A program made the position numbers and the translations under genes. Of a stretch of 64,000 nucleotides of DNA, positions 22,914 to 35,500 are shown piece after piece (position 1 is the stretch's first letter; each line of letters opens with the position of its first letter). The notes under the pieces were generated by a model. That model ran no database searches. It was not told where the DNA came from and saw nothing but the letters and a program-made list of their open reading frames with translations. This DNA comes from Dipylidium caninum (taxonomy: Eukaryota > Platyhelminthes > Cestoda > Cyclophyllidea > Dipylidiidae). Location of the stretch: assembly GCA_017562135.1 (NCBI GenBank), contig QEYB01000255.1, positions 62,001-126,000 on the forward strand, in the 5' to 3' direction.

Positions 22914-25900
22914 CTTATGTGAATTTTTCGTTGATTTCTTTAAAAAGTTGGTACTCGTAGATCCCTGGATTTCACTCAGAGGTTTACAAAATTTTTACAA
23001 AATTTTTTTTTGGACTAATTATTTATTCTTCGTCAACACTCCTTTTTTAGCTACCATAATAACCACATAAGTTTGATATCTTAAAAGTAACAGCGTTCTG
23101 TTATTCTGCCCCAAAGGTAAAACGTAACCTTTCATCATGGATGGCGAGATGATAGACTAGAACAGACTTGGGTATCCCTAAAAAGGTTGGGAAGAAAAAT
23201 ACTGTTACATATCAGGAGACTGGTGATATAAAAGGTACAGGGGTAAGACCGAAGGGAATATTAATACACACCCACGCACAGGAGCTATGACGTGATATAT
23301 TATTTCCATTTGATCATGGTAAAAGGTCAGACCACAGGCAGAATCGAAAGCCGCCACGATGGCGCGCGGGTCCTGACCTTTCGGGCCCAACACCACCATG
23401 GGGATTAGGCGCCTTGGTGATTACTTATCTTCCCCCAATTATTCCAAGTTTCCATTCCCGGATAACTCAAGGGCACTTTTGATTCCACTGATGCATTAAT
23501 TGCCTATTGCACTCCTTCTACCATAATACACTGCGCAGTTGACTTAAGAAGAGTGTGACCGTAAAACGCTTTTCAATACCCGCGGGATGATCAACCCTCG
23601 ACTCTTGTGTGATCATCTTCCTCCTCTTACTCAATAAATGTGGCATTGCAGGACAACTTGGCTAGAGGGTCTGATGGGCATAAAGCCTTCTTTGGAATAT
23701 CACTAATCAGCTGCTGTTTACCTCAATAGTTTTTGGTGTGGTGGGGCTTACAAGGACTTGTCCTTCAACTACTTCTTCATGAAACGCCCGCAAATGCCAA
23801 GGGAATCGGATTGATAGAAAGCCACAAAGCGTTTATGGTAATTGAATGAAAGAACCCAGTTTGGCAGCAAGGTCAAGGACACAGAGCATTCCTCCCTTGT
23901 ACGTGCATCAGCCCTCAGTTCAATTTTCTGTCACAGCAGTGGCCGGCGCTTCAATTCGATGTATACCACACGGGCAATAAATTTCACTCGTACATAATCG
24001 TCTCCAAAGGAGGGGTGCATCCAATCGCCTTGATGATAAATAAATACTCCGGGTCCGAAAATAGAAACGTTAGCCGAGTAGTTATTCTTATCTGTAGGAA
24101 ACTGTTTATGTCTGCCTTTTCACCCCCTTCCCATGTTGCCCGTCCACGTTTTTAACGGGCACGAGCAGCATTCGGGTATGACGAACAGTTTCTACTACTA
24201 CGCTACTTTAAGAAGACCTAGTTCATATGATGGGTTTTATGATGTGTTCGTTTCATCTTGCGTGTGTCGATAAGTTAGGATCCAGAAATGCCGGACGGAG
24301 GGGCAAAAGTAGCCAACGGCATCGATTTCAAAGGTGAACAGTTAAAGAATCAGTCGCACGTCTCATACTGAAACACCGAGTTAAGTAGGGCCTCCAGATT
24401 TCGTTCGGAGGCGAGCGAAGACCTCAATTACAGCTGTTTGCCTAGTGCTCACTCGTCGCGCTGCTAATAGGGCAATCTGACGAATTATTCCAACTGGTAG
24501 ACCTACAAAATTACAACTTATGTGCTCACACTTTAAGGATGCATTTTTGTAGCTGGGGCGATAATATAAGCCTGGCCAAGACGCATATTGCAACAGATAG
24601 CATCAGAGGTAGAATTCAAGGGAAAGAAAGAGCCATTCTGAGGATGCTCCTAATAATGCGATTGAGGAGAAGTGAATGAATGACGCGCACGAGAGGTGGC
24701 CTAAGCGGCCGGTACTAGTGTCTGACTCTTCTGAATTCAGGGTGTCTTCTTCCCTTTAACAAAAAGCTGCATTGACAGCACTGTTTCGCGTGAATGCGTA
24801 AGGTGTCCGGCAGGCCTCATTGACTGAAGGGCACAGGAGAGAACTGCTACTGCTTTCGATCGACAGGCTCTGTTTAGGCCCCACAATGTCCGGTCTTTCT
24901 GCAAGTCTACAGTTAAGGAGTTTGCCTACTTATTTGAGAATAACGTTGGTGCTGCAGAATCTGGACTGTTGCTTCATTCAAACTGTAGCATACACATCTG
25001 ACTGCTGTTAATTTTGCTTCGAATAGACTTCTTAGTGGTGCCCCTCTAACATCTGTTCAACCGTAGCTGGCAATGGAGTGCGGCCAGCCACAACTGCTTT
25101 TTCTCATTTGCTTTAAAGCTTTTTTTGCTGAAGGCATATGGACAAGCCTAGATTCACTGCCTTCTTGCGCTTCAGCTAATTACCCCAAATTTTTATTTCG
25201 AGGTATGTGTTATGAGGATGTAGTCGCTTTAGTGAGGTTCTTACCTCTACTTAAGTTTTGTGTATATTGCGAGGAATGTTTAATACTTCTGTGATTCGGT
25301 TCGACCGGCAGAGAATTTTACGCTTCCGCTTGGAGTCACTGTGCGGGTTAATCGGCCAGCTGGTGTTTTCAGACGTTCACCGCCTTTCTCATCCATGGCC
25401 ATTATATTAGAACATTCAGGTCACGATGCATTAACTAGGTCTGCCCCCATGGTCCCAACGACATGTAAAGTATAAATAGTTCACTGACAATATTCAGGAT
25501 AGTGCCGCTAATTTGTGGTCGAGAGAGAAAGGAAAAGTGCCAAGTCATTTTCCTTATACATGTCAATCAGAGGGTGGATGAACTGGGCGTGCGATGAATA
25601 CTTACGCCACGCAGGGGCGACTTAAGCACAGGCGGTGTTGAAACAGTCAATTGGAAGAATGCGTAACATTAAATTTAACATATTTTGTCTCAGTAAACAA
25701 ACGTTGTGAGGAATTGCTGTGGTTCGTTAATTGTTTGCACAAGAATTTCACTGGGGTATAAACTCTGAGTAAGCTTATTCATTAAAATTGCTGTGGCGTG
25801 TACGGTATCTTAGAAACAATGACCCAGGGACAAAAAGGACCCCAGAGGACCGCTAAAGATGCAATGAAACAATTCATCCCAGGGAAAGAGATAAGGGAAC

Positions 25901-28161
25901 TCACTCTTTCATTCGATGCTAATTTTGATGACCATTGCTGTTTCGCCGACACTCCATGAATTCCCAGCTTGAGGCGTAAGAGGTAGGGATGCGTTGGGGA
26001 AGGCTGACGAACTTATTCATTTAAAGAGCATACGTGAGGTCCTCTGGTGAAATTGATTTGAAAGATGAATTTCTCATACGAAAGCGCCCACGTCTTATCG
26101 CAATAGCTCACTTTTCCCCAGGAAAGAATCAAGATGTTTGTTCGTCTTTTCGTGGTAAAGAATGGAAAAAGTAGAAAATAAACAAGTTCTGGGAGAGTCC
26201 CCTTATACAAATGGTGAAAATCACATAAGATTCTACACATTTTCACCCATAAATGCGAATAAAGCAATGTGACGAAATTTAACGTTTATAAATAAAAGTT
26301 TTTGACTTAACCAAACAGACAAACAGAGTTGTTGTATTTTAACCAAAAATATTTTCATTTTATTCGACACCCAATACAGATAAAATGACAGCTCTTAACA
26401 GATTTGCTTCCTTTACATTACAATACACTGTTGGTTAGTGCAAAATCTAAGGAAATCAGCCGGTAGTAAATGGCAGAATTTCGGTCCCCAAACTGGCCTG
26501 AATGTCAGGCCTATACGCCTGCTATTCTGCACTTTTATAGTATAATATGAGTTGCAGAAGTGAAACCTATGGAGCTTATGTTGTGTATATGCCAGAAATA
26601 ACTATAGGTCCTAGCATAAAGTCAGTGCAACAGACTCATGTTTACACAACTAGGGTTAGGGTGTATCAACGGTTCCGACAGGTTTTATACCCGTTCGATT
26701 TGCTGCTTGTATACAAATCATTTTTAGAAAAATTTCATCGTCCACAAAATCTGCAAATCTGTTGGAAGTAAATGAGCAAGCAGGAAAGCAAAGTAGCTAT
26801 CCACAGCGATGCAAATAGTACGCAATTGTGTAGTTTCCTCGCGAAACTGGTGCTTTATGCACGTAAATAGCAACGAAATTTACCATCGTAGCAATAACTA
26901 TGTGGGTTACAGTCCATAGCCTCTGAAATGGGTAAGTAACAATCTCTCGAGTTATCTCTGAAACTGAGACAAACTGGTAAAACTACAAGTGAGTCATGTT
27001 TACTTAATGGGAAGACGGTATATAAGAGAACTTGCCGAGGAATTATGCCTGTACACCAACCATAATTTTAAATTTATGTGTGCTTTCCATTACATTTGGC
27101 AAGACAAATCGGGAAGTTGCTTAAAATTTGTTTTTCTTTTAAAGGAAACTGCACTATATGCTGTGTTTGTCGTGTGCAACTCATCTATTCCACGTGAGAA
27201 TAGAGTACGCTCAATAGAATAGTTTACCATCATATGAGTATGCAGACAATGCGAAAAGCTACGGAGATATCTGTGCCAGAAAGTCTACTTCCGTGTCCAA
27301 CAGCCAAAACCATGTGAAGGCAAAAACTATGGCGGTTGCAATATATATACGAAGCCCATACGTAATGAAAATTTACATAAGTATGGTGCCCGTGATTGTG
27401 TGAATTCGGTGATCCGGACTTTCTGCATTGTGCTGAAAGGGATTGGTAATTCCCATAGTTTAATTACTGCCATCACGATAAGATTTGCATTCCGTCCACT
27501 ATTCCAACATCAAGACGTCTAAGTTGGTACTTCAATCCGTGTAAAATGCGCCTTATACTAAGCGCATTGATTGGATTAATGAAGCGCGAACGCCCCTAGC
27601 GAGGGGGGTAAGGAGTGATATTATTCTGGTCACCTATTATTGAGAGTCTAAAGACCCGAAGAGTAGTTATCAAACTTGTATATATTACACTTTTTATACA
27701 AACAAAGGTTGAGGTCATGAAAAAATAGGTAACCAAATGATATATATGTGAAGAATTTAATGATATTATTGCAACTATATCGCCCAAGTTAATTGGATGA
27801 ACTCTTTTGGGGACGTTTAAAAAGTCTACCACTAACCTATTCATTCACACCAACAGCACGACTAGCGCGATAATAGAAGCGCCTCTCACATAAAAATTCT
27901 ATCGCTCACTTATATACTACAATTTTGTTAAACCGTTTTTTGGAGCCCTTTTTGTTGTGGGCGGTGGAGCCATACCCACCTGCCCTGTATGGTTTTTTGG
28001 CGGTCGCATTGCTTACGTGTTTTTGATTGCGCATTTTGTTTTTGGGTGTACATTGAATCGTTCTACGAACGTTATTTTGGCCACAAAGACTCTTAAAAGT
28101 GGGGTACATCCATTGCCTACGTTAGAAATTGTGACGAAGTAACAATTTCCATGTCGTTCCA
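22914..28161. other. Intergenic, no supported gene
   Basis: More than 5 kb with only short, motif-free frames on both strands (for example 25073-25294 and 26547-26771). I saw no homology, repeat array or structural RNA in it. The last few hundred bases probably hold the promoter and 5' UTR of the gene starting at 28162. Confidence 0.5.
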
Positions 28162-29070
28162 ATGTCTGCTGAAGATTTCGACGATTTAAATTTCAATGTG
28201 TCCCCGACTGACATTGCCCTCGCTGCATCAAAGGTGCGACGCAAATCAATCCGGCGCAGCATGATGGTCATTCCTACTATGTCCGATTCTCCCATTAGCT
28301 GCAGTAGTCCCAAGACTGTAGTTCGAAGAAAAAGTGTCGGAAATGCTTTGAGAAGTATTTACGCGTCCTCATCCATTCCTACACCTGCTTCTCACCAGTC
28401 ATCGCCATTTGCAGACAATCGACACAAAATCACTGATATTCCTCTCGATCAATCGCTTTCGTTACCACCTCCGGAGACGAAAGGTGGGACCAACGTGGTG
28501 GTGTCCGTTTGTTCTCACCCACATAGTGTAGAAAATCATCCTATTGCTGACCCTTTTACTCGGCCCTCAGGCCTCAATTCTTCCAAGCCGACCCGATGTT
28601 TAAAAACATTTACTCCAACTGAATCGAAATTTCCTCCCGATTCGGTAAATGCTCTGTTCGAGAACTACGAGCGTGAACTTGCCGAATGGCCAAAATATCT
28701 GGAGCGACTCGAACATGAAATACCTTCCCGGCTTCATATTCCATGTATCAACCGATCAGATGTAATGGAGAACTCGATGTTAAGTCCCTTCGCGGAGTTT
28801 ATCTTTATGGACAAGCCGAACCCGATGGTGCGTGAAATGCAGCGTCGAACTAAGTCCGCCTATTTCTCAGTGATGGCCAGTTTAATAAGAGCAAAACTAT
28901 TCTACAAGAAATTAAAGTATATAGTGGCCGCTTTGGAGCGTCAAAATGAAATTTTGAAGGATGCTAAATTGAGGGAACTCCTTCCGGATGTGGTGCTGAA
29001 TCGTGGTATTCTGGACGTTAAAGATATACTTACTTTTATTCCATGCCTTCGAGAAAGTGAGGGGACGTAA
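28162..29070 (+). CDS. Possible Dsn1-like kinetochore (Mis12 complex) protein
   Basis: A single uninterrupted frame of 302 residues with a good start context (CCAATGTCT). The N-terminal third is basic and serine-rich, with two RRKS boxes, RRKSIRRS at residues 26-33 and VRRKSV at 54-59. Both fit Aurora B or PKA target sites. Residues from about 165 on are helical, including a segment ENYERELAEW and a later K/R-rich helix. Dsn1 proteins have this plan: paired basic RRxS motifs that regulate CENP-C binding, followed by a helical region that joins the Mis12 complex. That family assignment is my inference from architecture, not from clear sequence identity. The gene is intronless here and converges on the EF-hand gene with 108 bp between stops. 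Confidence 0.6.
   Translation: MSAEDFDDLNFNVSPTDIALAASKVRRKSIRRSMMVIPTMSDSPISCSSPKTVVRRKSVGNALRSIYASSSIPTPASHQSSPFADNRHKITDIPLDQSLSLPPPETKGGTNVVVSVCSHPHSVENHPIADPFTRPSGLNSSKPTRCLKTFTPTESKFPPDSVNALFENYERELAEWPKYLERLEHEIPSRLHIPCINRSDVMENSMLSPFAEFIFMDKPNPMVREMQRRTKSAYFSVMASLIRAKLFYKKLKYIVAALERQNEILKDAKLRELLPDVVLNRGILDVKDILTFIPCLRESEGT
29035..29040 (-). terminator. Polyadenylation signal of the EF-hand gene
   Basis: AATAAA on the minus strand, about 140 nt past the EF-hand stop and inside the last codons of the opposite gene. If it is used, the two transcripts overlap at their 3' ends. Confidence 0.4.
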
Positions 29071-29178
29071 TTGTAAATACTTCAACAATTACGTATATTT
29101 TAACAAATTTTTGTCGGTTACTTTGCTTAACAGGCCTGTTTTTCTTAACTCTTAAAAATCGAAAATATAATATGGATT

Positions 29179-29881
29179 TCAGTCTCTTAACATCATACGG
29201 TGTACAAAGTCTTCATAGTATATACGTCCGTCCGAGCTTGCCCCAGCTGTTTTAACTAGCGCACTCATTTCGCCCTCAGTTAGTTTGTCCCCTCGGGTGC
29301 AGAGGATTTGCGTCAGCTCCTCTTCTGTTATGTAACCTTTTTTTGACGAGTCAAATAAGGCGAAAGCGTTTATTATGTCTTCCTCATTGTATATATCCTT
29401 CTCCTTCTTTGAGGCTATTTTGCAGAATTGTTCGTAACTGACTCCCTCTGCAAAGATATTGTTTTCTGTGTCGACAGCGCGTAGTAGGTCCTAAGATTGG
29501 AACGAACGCGTAAGACAAATTTAAGGATTATTGGCTTTGGCATGATGACTTCCCGAATAAAAGGATAACTTAGGTAGTCGGTTGTTTGATATACCAAGAG
29601 TTGCGTACCTTCATGGCCCACATAGCGGGAGAGTCGTAATTAAACTAGTGACAGCATGTATAACAAGTAAGTGCATCTTGACAAAATCGTGGTGGGAGGT
29701 TGTCGAGTAAACTACGAACCTCTATTTCACAGTCTGCAGGCATCAGACCGACTTTCCTCAGACATGGTAAAACATTCTCGCAAGGAATTTTGCCTTTGCC
29801 AAGTGGGTCAAAGGTGTCAAAAGCCTCCTGGTACTCGACGAGCCTCTCTTCTGTTACATACGTTTCCAGTTTTAAAGGCAT
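29179..29881 (-). CDS. Calmodulin-like EF-hand protein with degenerate loops
   Basis: Two exons, 29881-29720 and 29490-29179, join in phase 0 and give 157 residues, the size of calmodulin or a myosin light chain. Four EF-hand units are visible. Loop 1 (residues 25-36) lacks the acidic residue at position 3 and ends in Asn. Loop 2 (about 61-72) lacks the central glycine. Loop 3 (101-112, D-S-S-K-K-G-Y-I...E) is the most canonical. Loop 4 (137-148) starts with Gly and ends in Asp. Probably at most one site binds calcium, so the protein may act as a constitutive light chain or adaptor. The donor GTTCGT is weak, but the splice restores the normal EF1-EF2 spacing exactly. In-frame ATG at 29881 is the chosen start; an earlier exon is not excluded. 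Confidence 0.85.
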
Positions 29882-31018
29882 TTCAGATTTGTGGGAATTA
29901 AAGAGGTTCGATGGGTGGTTGACTCACTTAAGTGGAAATTCAAATGAACGGATTGTGGGTGTGTTAATTTGAAGTAAATGGGCTCTTGTGAGTTGAAGAG
30001 GTATCCTCATGAAACGCAACTTTTTAAAGCGATCAATATAAATCTAATGTATAAGCAGTAGAAAACGCGACTGTGGTTCAAGGTAATGTCGCGTATCCTG
30101 TTTATTTTAAAGTATGATGTACTATTCGATTAACGCGAAAAGCAAACACAACTAATGTGCTTCGAAACAATATTGACAACGTTTAAGGTCATCGGGAAAA
30201 ACAAAAGATAAACAAGGTCAGTCTGTATAATTTCTGGATTAGATTAATATAAAAGCTGTTTTTAGTCGCCTCTACAAATCCATGTATTTTAAAAGACATA
30301 GACCTTAACTTCTACATACAGAGTACTTTAATTATTATTCGCTCGCACATTAATCGCACAATCGCATTTAGAGACGATACCCACACTTCTTCGCCACAAA
30401 ATAACTTATTTTATAATTGAATAATATCTGACAAACGTTCGAGTCGCCATCTTTGGCCGGACGGTTACTGATTGTATCTGTACACAATTCTACGCACTTG
30501 CAAACTGCAATTCAACAGACCAATAAAGCCCATCGCATTTACGCACTTCTTTTCTTCTAATAACTAGCAACACGGGTGTAAGACTCCAGAAAAATCGATT
30601 TCGGAAGACTCACGTCAATCAGATGCCAAACCGCAGGTTTGTACCACAATGAAGTCGGAATGCGGTATTTTGGTAATGTGAAGGAGAAAACACCTTCCAT
30701 CCAAAGATATCTCACTTCTTTCCAGCATAAGGGTGAGTGCGAAAGACTTCAAAAAACATATTAGTTCACTTCCCACGAAAAAAGACTTTTTTTGATTCTA
30801 CTCTTTCAAGTGTGTTTGACGGCGTTATTGTTACTATTCTGGAGATCCCACTCCAAATATCTCTGTTTGTGCTTATGATTGGGAGCCAAAAGCTGATCTA
30901 CACCAGGCGTACCGGTTTGATTCTAATTTGGTAATATTTTACCACCCGGATAATTTTATGGTAAAAAGATCGCATTATCCGTATTATCAAAGGAAGGATT
31001 TAAATAAATAACTATCTG
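29882..31018. other. Intergenic, no supported gene
   Basis: AT-rich. A hydrophobic plus-strand frame at 30737-30934 and a polar minus-strand frame over the same bases are both possible, but neither has firm splice or family support. Confidence 0.4.
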
Positions 31019-31078
31019 GTGAACACGGTTTGCCAACCTTGTAAACATCTTATTGAGAGCTACTGTCATTTTTTCCGA

Positions 31079-31327
31079 ATGGTGAGACGCGTGGAAAGTA
31101 TCCATAGGAGCAAGATCATAGCGGCTGATATTTTTGCTATTTTACTGAAGAAGGAAATCTTAACTAGGAGCGATGTAATTTCAACTTTACTTATCGTTAT
31201 CGCGCGGACGATGGGGGACTTCACTCAGCGTCAAAATGTTTCGCACGAAAATTTGGAGACTCGACAAATCAATTTATGCGGCACCGTTTGCGGTTTTATG
31301 AGGGAAATTCTAAGAGAGCCCCGTTAA
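31079..31327 (+). CDS. Possible terminal exon, helical peptide, unidentified
   Basis: An 82-codon frame from an ATG at 31079, open further upstream to 31019, ending in TAA. The peptide is amphipathic and helical, with IIAADIFAILLKK in the middle, somewhat like HEAT/MIF4G repeats, but I cannot name a family. AATAAA lies about 130 nt downstream at 31457-31462, which is the main reason to consider it the 3' end of a gene. No upstream exon with matching phase was found. Confidence 0.28.
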   Translation: MVRRVESIHRSKIIAADIFAILLKKEILTRSDVISTLLIVIARTMGDFTQRQNVSHENLETRQINLCGTVCGFMREILREPR

Positions 31328-31674
31328 TTTATTAGTAACAAAAATATCAGTGCAAACATCCTTCAAAACCTTCGAAGCCTTAATTGATGCATACAAAACT
31401 TTGTTATGTATATGACTTAAAGTTGAACATCCCTACGTTAAGTAATCTCACTTTTTAATAAAAATGTAACGGCGAGAATCCCTGAGGTGACTGACATTGG
31501 TTGATCAGCCACCCAATCAAACAAGGCTGGTGCGCGGATGGTGGACAAATACCCTGTTTCAGGCCAGTCTTGCTGCCGCGCAGTCCAGAAAATTTCTCCT
31601 CCTTTGGATCATCTCAGCATAAATCATCACTACCGTCGCTCTAGCCGCCACCGCCACCAATAGTTTCTGATTCC

Positions 31675-32577
31675 ATGACGTTTCCCAGTGAGTATTCCGT
31701 CAATTCTTCCCAAGGCTTTTCCCGAGGGAACATATGTAACGCGAGCTATCGTTTCGTCACTTTTGTTCGAACCCTCTTTCGACCTTTTACGGAGAAGGAA
31801 GAAATAATATATGAGTTTCTCTCGCCTACGAAATTAAAGACACCGCCTCCCCCCCTTCCACGGAAGCGCCACTCAGCTCTCCCTCCCGTTCGCTCTTCCT
31901 CTCAGTACGAAAGCCTCTCACGTTCGTCAAATTGCGCCAGGCTGCTCATCGCTCCCCATTACCAAAGTGATGTGACTCTCTCCGGTCCTCAGCTTGTAAA
32001 ATATACGACTCAACCAGTAGTACGTTCACCGAAAACGTCCTCACGTTTTGGAACAAATGGCCGATTCTCAACACCACAAACCAAACGGACCAGTACGGGA
32101 CGGCTTAATGTCCACTCCATCGGAGTGAACGATGTACGAAGCAGAAGTGTGGATGCAAAGTCGACAAGGGTAAAGCGCACCAATCCAAGACGGAGACGAG
32201 ATGAGGGGTACGTGTTAGCTACTGAACATAAGGCAATTTATACGGAAAGCATGAAAATCGGTGCGTCCCGCGAGAAGTCACCAACTCCTTTGATACCGAG
32301 AAGGGGGGACAAGAGAATCGTTTCGGCAGCGAATATCGCTGTGAATGGCTTTCATACAGTTTTAGATGGCGCCCACCAAAAATATTCAAATAATATAAAG
32401 GAAAGAATTTCATCAATGCGCCAGAATAGTGATAAGGTGGAGGTGGAAGATGAGTTGAAGCGGAGGAGTGAAATAAAGGCGAGGATATTAGCTGAATGGG
32501 AGCAGCTTTGGGGCGGTGGTGAGCAGGCGGCTGACGGCAGCCTTTCCTCGGTCACAACGGGGGAGGAGCCGATGATG
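31675..32577 (+). CDS. Candidate 5' coding exon, proline/serine-rich, perhaps of the RhoGAP-START gene
   Basis: A 301-codon frame from an ATG to a strong donor (ATG|GTAAGT at 32578) in phase 0. The product is basic and disordered, with a PPPPLPRKR segment that fits an SH3-binding motif, many RS/SR pairs, and a short charged helix near the end (ELKRRSEIKARILAEWEQLW). It lies on the same strand upstream of the DLC1-like exons, whose family has a long disordered region before the GAP domain. No exon linking phase 0 here to the exon at about 38177 (which needs one carried base) was identified, so the two may be different genes. No SAM domain, present at the N terminus of vertebrate DLC1, was seen. 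Confidence 0.42.
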
Positions 32578-35500
32578 GTAAGTCATTCGAGGGTATGGTG
32601 TCTCGCGCTCTTCCCTTGTGCTATTATCTCGGCCATAGGGGCTAATGCTTTCTGAACTTTTTTAAACATGCTAAGAAAGATGAGTGTGCAATGAAATTGT
32701 AATTCACATCTCCCGAGTTCGTGGGCGGTGGACTATTTGGTCAGGTGTGTGTTTAGACAACGTCGCATTACCATGAGTTTCTCAAGACCCGCTTGGGAGT
32801 AAATCAACACGACTATGGAGGCGGAGCCGCCTCTACTCATAAGTAAAGGCGTCTACTTTCAGACAACTTGTGCACCACCCTACTGAGCAATTGGTTGGTT
32901 CAGAATAAAAAGGGCAATTCTACATCCCGTTCACTCAATGGGTTGAACAAATCGTATCGAGCAAAGACTTCTGGGCCACTAAGCACAATCCCCCACTTCA
33001 AACATTTCTAACTCAGGTAGTCATACTGAAGAGAAGAAGGCTGACAGATTACTTCACCGTCTCCCCAATAGTAGTTTTTTTCCTATATGAAGAGCGCTGA
33101 TGTAGCATAAGCATTTTGCAGGAACTAAACAGTCAAGATCAAAATGAGCGTGCAAAAGGCAACATGCCAACATAACCTTAACTTAAATCTGGCTTCAATT
33201 CGCATTTTTAAACAATTGCATCATTGTTTATACAATTAATCGACATTCTTGGCAAGCCGGGGCCTCGCAGAGCGATGACCATTTGTCAAGGAGTCAAAAT
33301 TGTCTTTCCTCCTGTCGTACACTTCATCACGTGATACTGAGGCGCGGAAGGGGTCTGGCGGTCCCCTAAGACGAGAGGTGGAGCGTGGTGTCGACGAGGT
33401 CTAGTTGGTTGCCCGCGGTCCTCTGTCCCGCCACAGCCGCCCACAGTCCAAAAATAGCGACCAGCATGAGCAAAAAGGCCCGCTGGCCAGGGCGGAGGCG
33501 AGTTTGGATTATTATTTTAACCAACACCGACGCATGACTAAAAAAGAATCTTTCTATTACGCTCAGCGTACGCTCTTGTTTGTTTTTATGAATTTCTGAT
33601 GAAATTCATCTAAAAATAACCCAGTCGCGAATGACTTTCAACTCTTCACGACGTACTTTGAAAGATGATACTTGGGCTGCCGACTTTTATTTTACCATCA
33701 GCGAAGTATATGCTTTCCAGTAAATGTGGAAATTTAGACAAAAGATAGCAGAAATATAACAACCTCACAAGGAGGGTCATGAAATTGAGCCTGTAATTAG
33801 TTTCGGTAAACAATAAAAGGGTTTAAAATAAAGTTTTGTCGGTTCTGTGGTCGTAGCTCTGCTCTAAGGGAGTTCGCACATTAGTTTCCTTCCCCAGCTC
33901 TACACCCTGATTGGCCTCTGTCCACGTAAGTAACATTCAGAAGTGCGTGTAACTGGATCCTGACGACATACGCAGAAATTGTCGCCGGCCTGCGGTGAAG
34001 CTGTGGAAGTATTTCGTTAGACAGTGACGACATTGCCGCCCCCCCTCTCCTGCAACGCCCTTCAACCAGTTTTTACAAATCTGTGCAGAAAAAACCGAAG
34101 ATTTTTCTTTTGCCATCTACTAAATTCTTTTCCAAGAGCGGAACGTATCTTCATTGACCTTTTTTCGTAAGCACCGGTGAGGTCGAAATTGTGATGAACG
34201 TATGCCCAACCACAGTAATGAATGTAACTTACTTCTCTATGCTTTTCGAAAGAACTTTCGTAAAACAGAGTCTTAGTCTCCTTGTCAGATTAAGACTGTG
34301 CCATTTAAAAATGCCTACTTTTGGATTCATGAGAAAATATTTGCAGTATTCTGTATTAGAATAGAAGTGCCAAGCAAAGCTACTCAGGCTCTCAAAATAC
34401 CTGATTTAGTAAAGTAAAGTAAAGCGACGCGGCCAGTGTGATGCGATGCAGTGTGGTGGCGAGCATGTGGCACCTATGCCCGTTGACGTCGAACGGCCGC
34501 GGATGGTCCGCGATATGCCGGCCCAGCAGAGGCGGAAAGGAGACGAAGTCCTGTGTCTCGGCTTTTTGTACGCGCCGACGGGCAAACTTCTGGGTTGCGG
34601 GCATGCGCCTGCTCGAGGGTGTTAGCCCATCGGCCCTCGGCAGTGCATCGGTTCCTTTTTCGCCCTCCTCCCTGTCCTTGAGGGCAACGGTTTCGGTGAC
34701 GTTGCGAACATGTCGAAAAGTTCACTGTCCCCATCGTCGCCACAGAATTTGTTCAAATCCAAGTAGTCCTTTAACAATGTGCACTTAGAAATGTGGGGAG
34801 AATGAATGCCAGGTGAATAGGTGGCACGGTTATTGGTCAAAATGAATGCAAATGCTTAAATTTTCCTATCAGCCGAGTCTCAACAAGCATAAGCCGAAAA
34901 TCAGGATAACTACGACCCAAGTACATTCGCAGTTGTGTAGGAGGCAAATGTGTGACCGGCCTTAAAGGTCTGACAACTCGGCTAGTAAGGACAGCGAGTC
35001 GAAGTTCATCGAAACATGCACAGAAGGGGAAGTCGTTTTCAGGAACTTCATCGCTACTTTGGGGGTTTTGTTAGCCTACATGTTCGTAAAAGTGTGAAGA
35101 GAAGTAGCACGCGCAAATCCATTTCCACTGGGACGGTCCCGGTCTAGCCGCTGCTGATAATAACTCTACTCGAGGGAGACTCGTTGTCTGAGCAAAGTAG
35201 AAGAAGGAGGAGCACGCACCGGGCGCGAAGTCACACCGAGCCGGTGTCCTCTACCCTGAAGTATTGGCCGCGTATGGACACTCTCTGCCCCCAAAATGGC
35301 TTCTTACTATGTCAATTCGAACAAAATTATCTGTACACCTCATGGCTTTCCACAGGCCAGGAAAATATTATGAGGTGCGTAAGGCGGCGTTAGTTCATTG
35401 ACACTTGGTCTCATCGCCCGCTAACAGTGGGGCCATGCTCGAGGATCAAGTCCCGTTTGTTGCAGCAGTTTAGCGGAGTCGAATCCTCTGAAGTGGGAAA

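Noticed and set aside
24690..24745. tRNA-like box A (TGGCCTAAGCGG)
   Set aside because: No box B (GGTTCGA-type) at the right distance and no cloverleaf.
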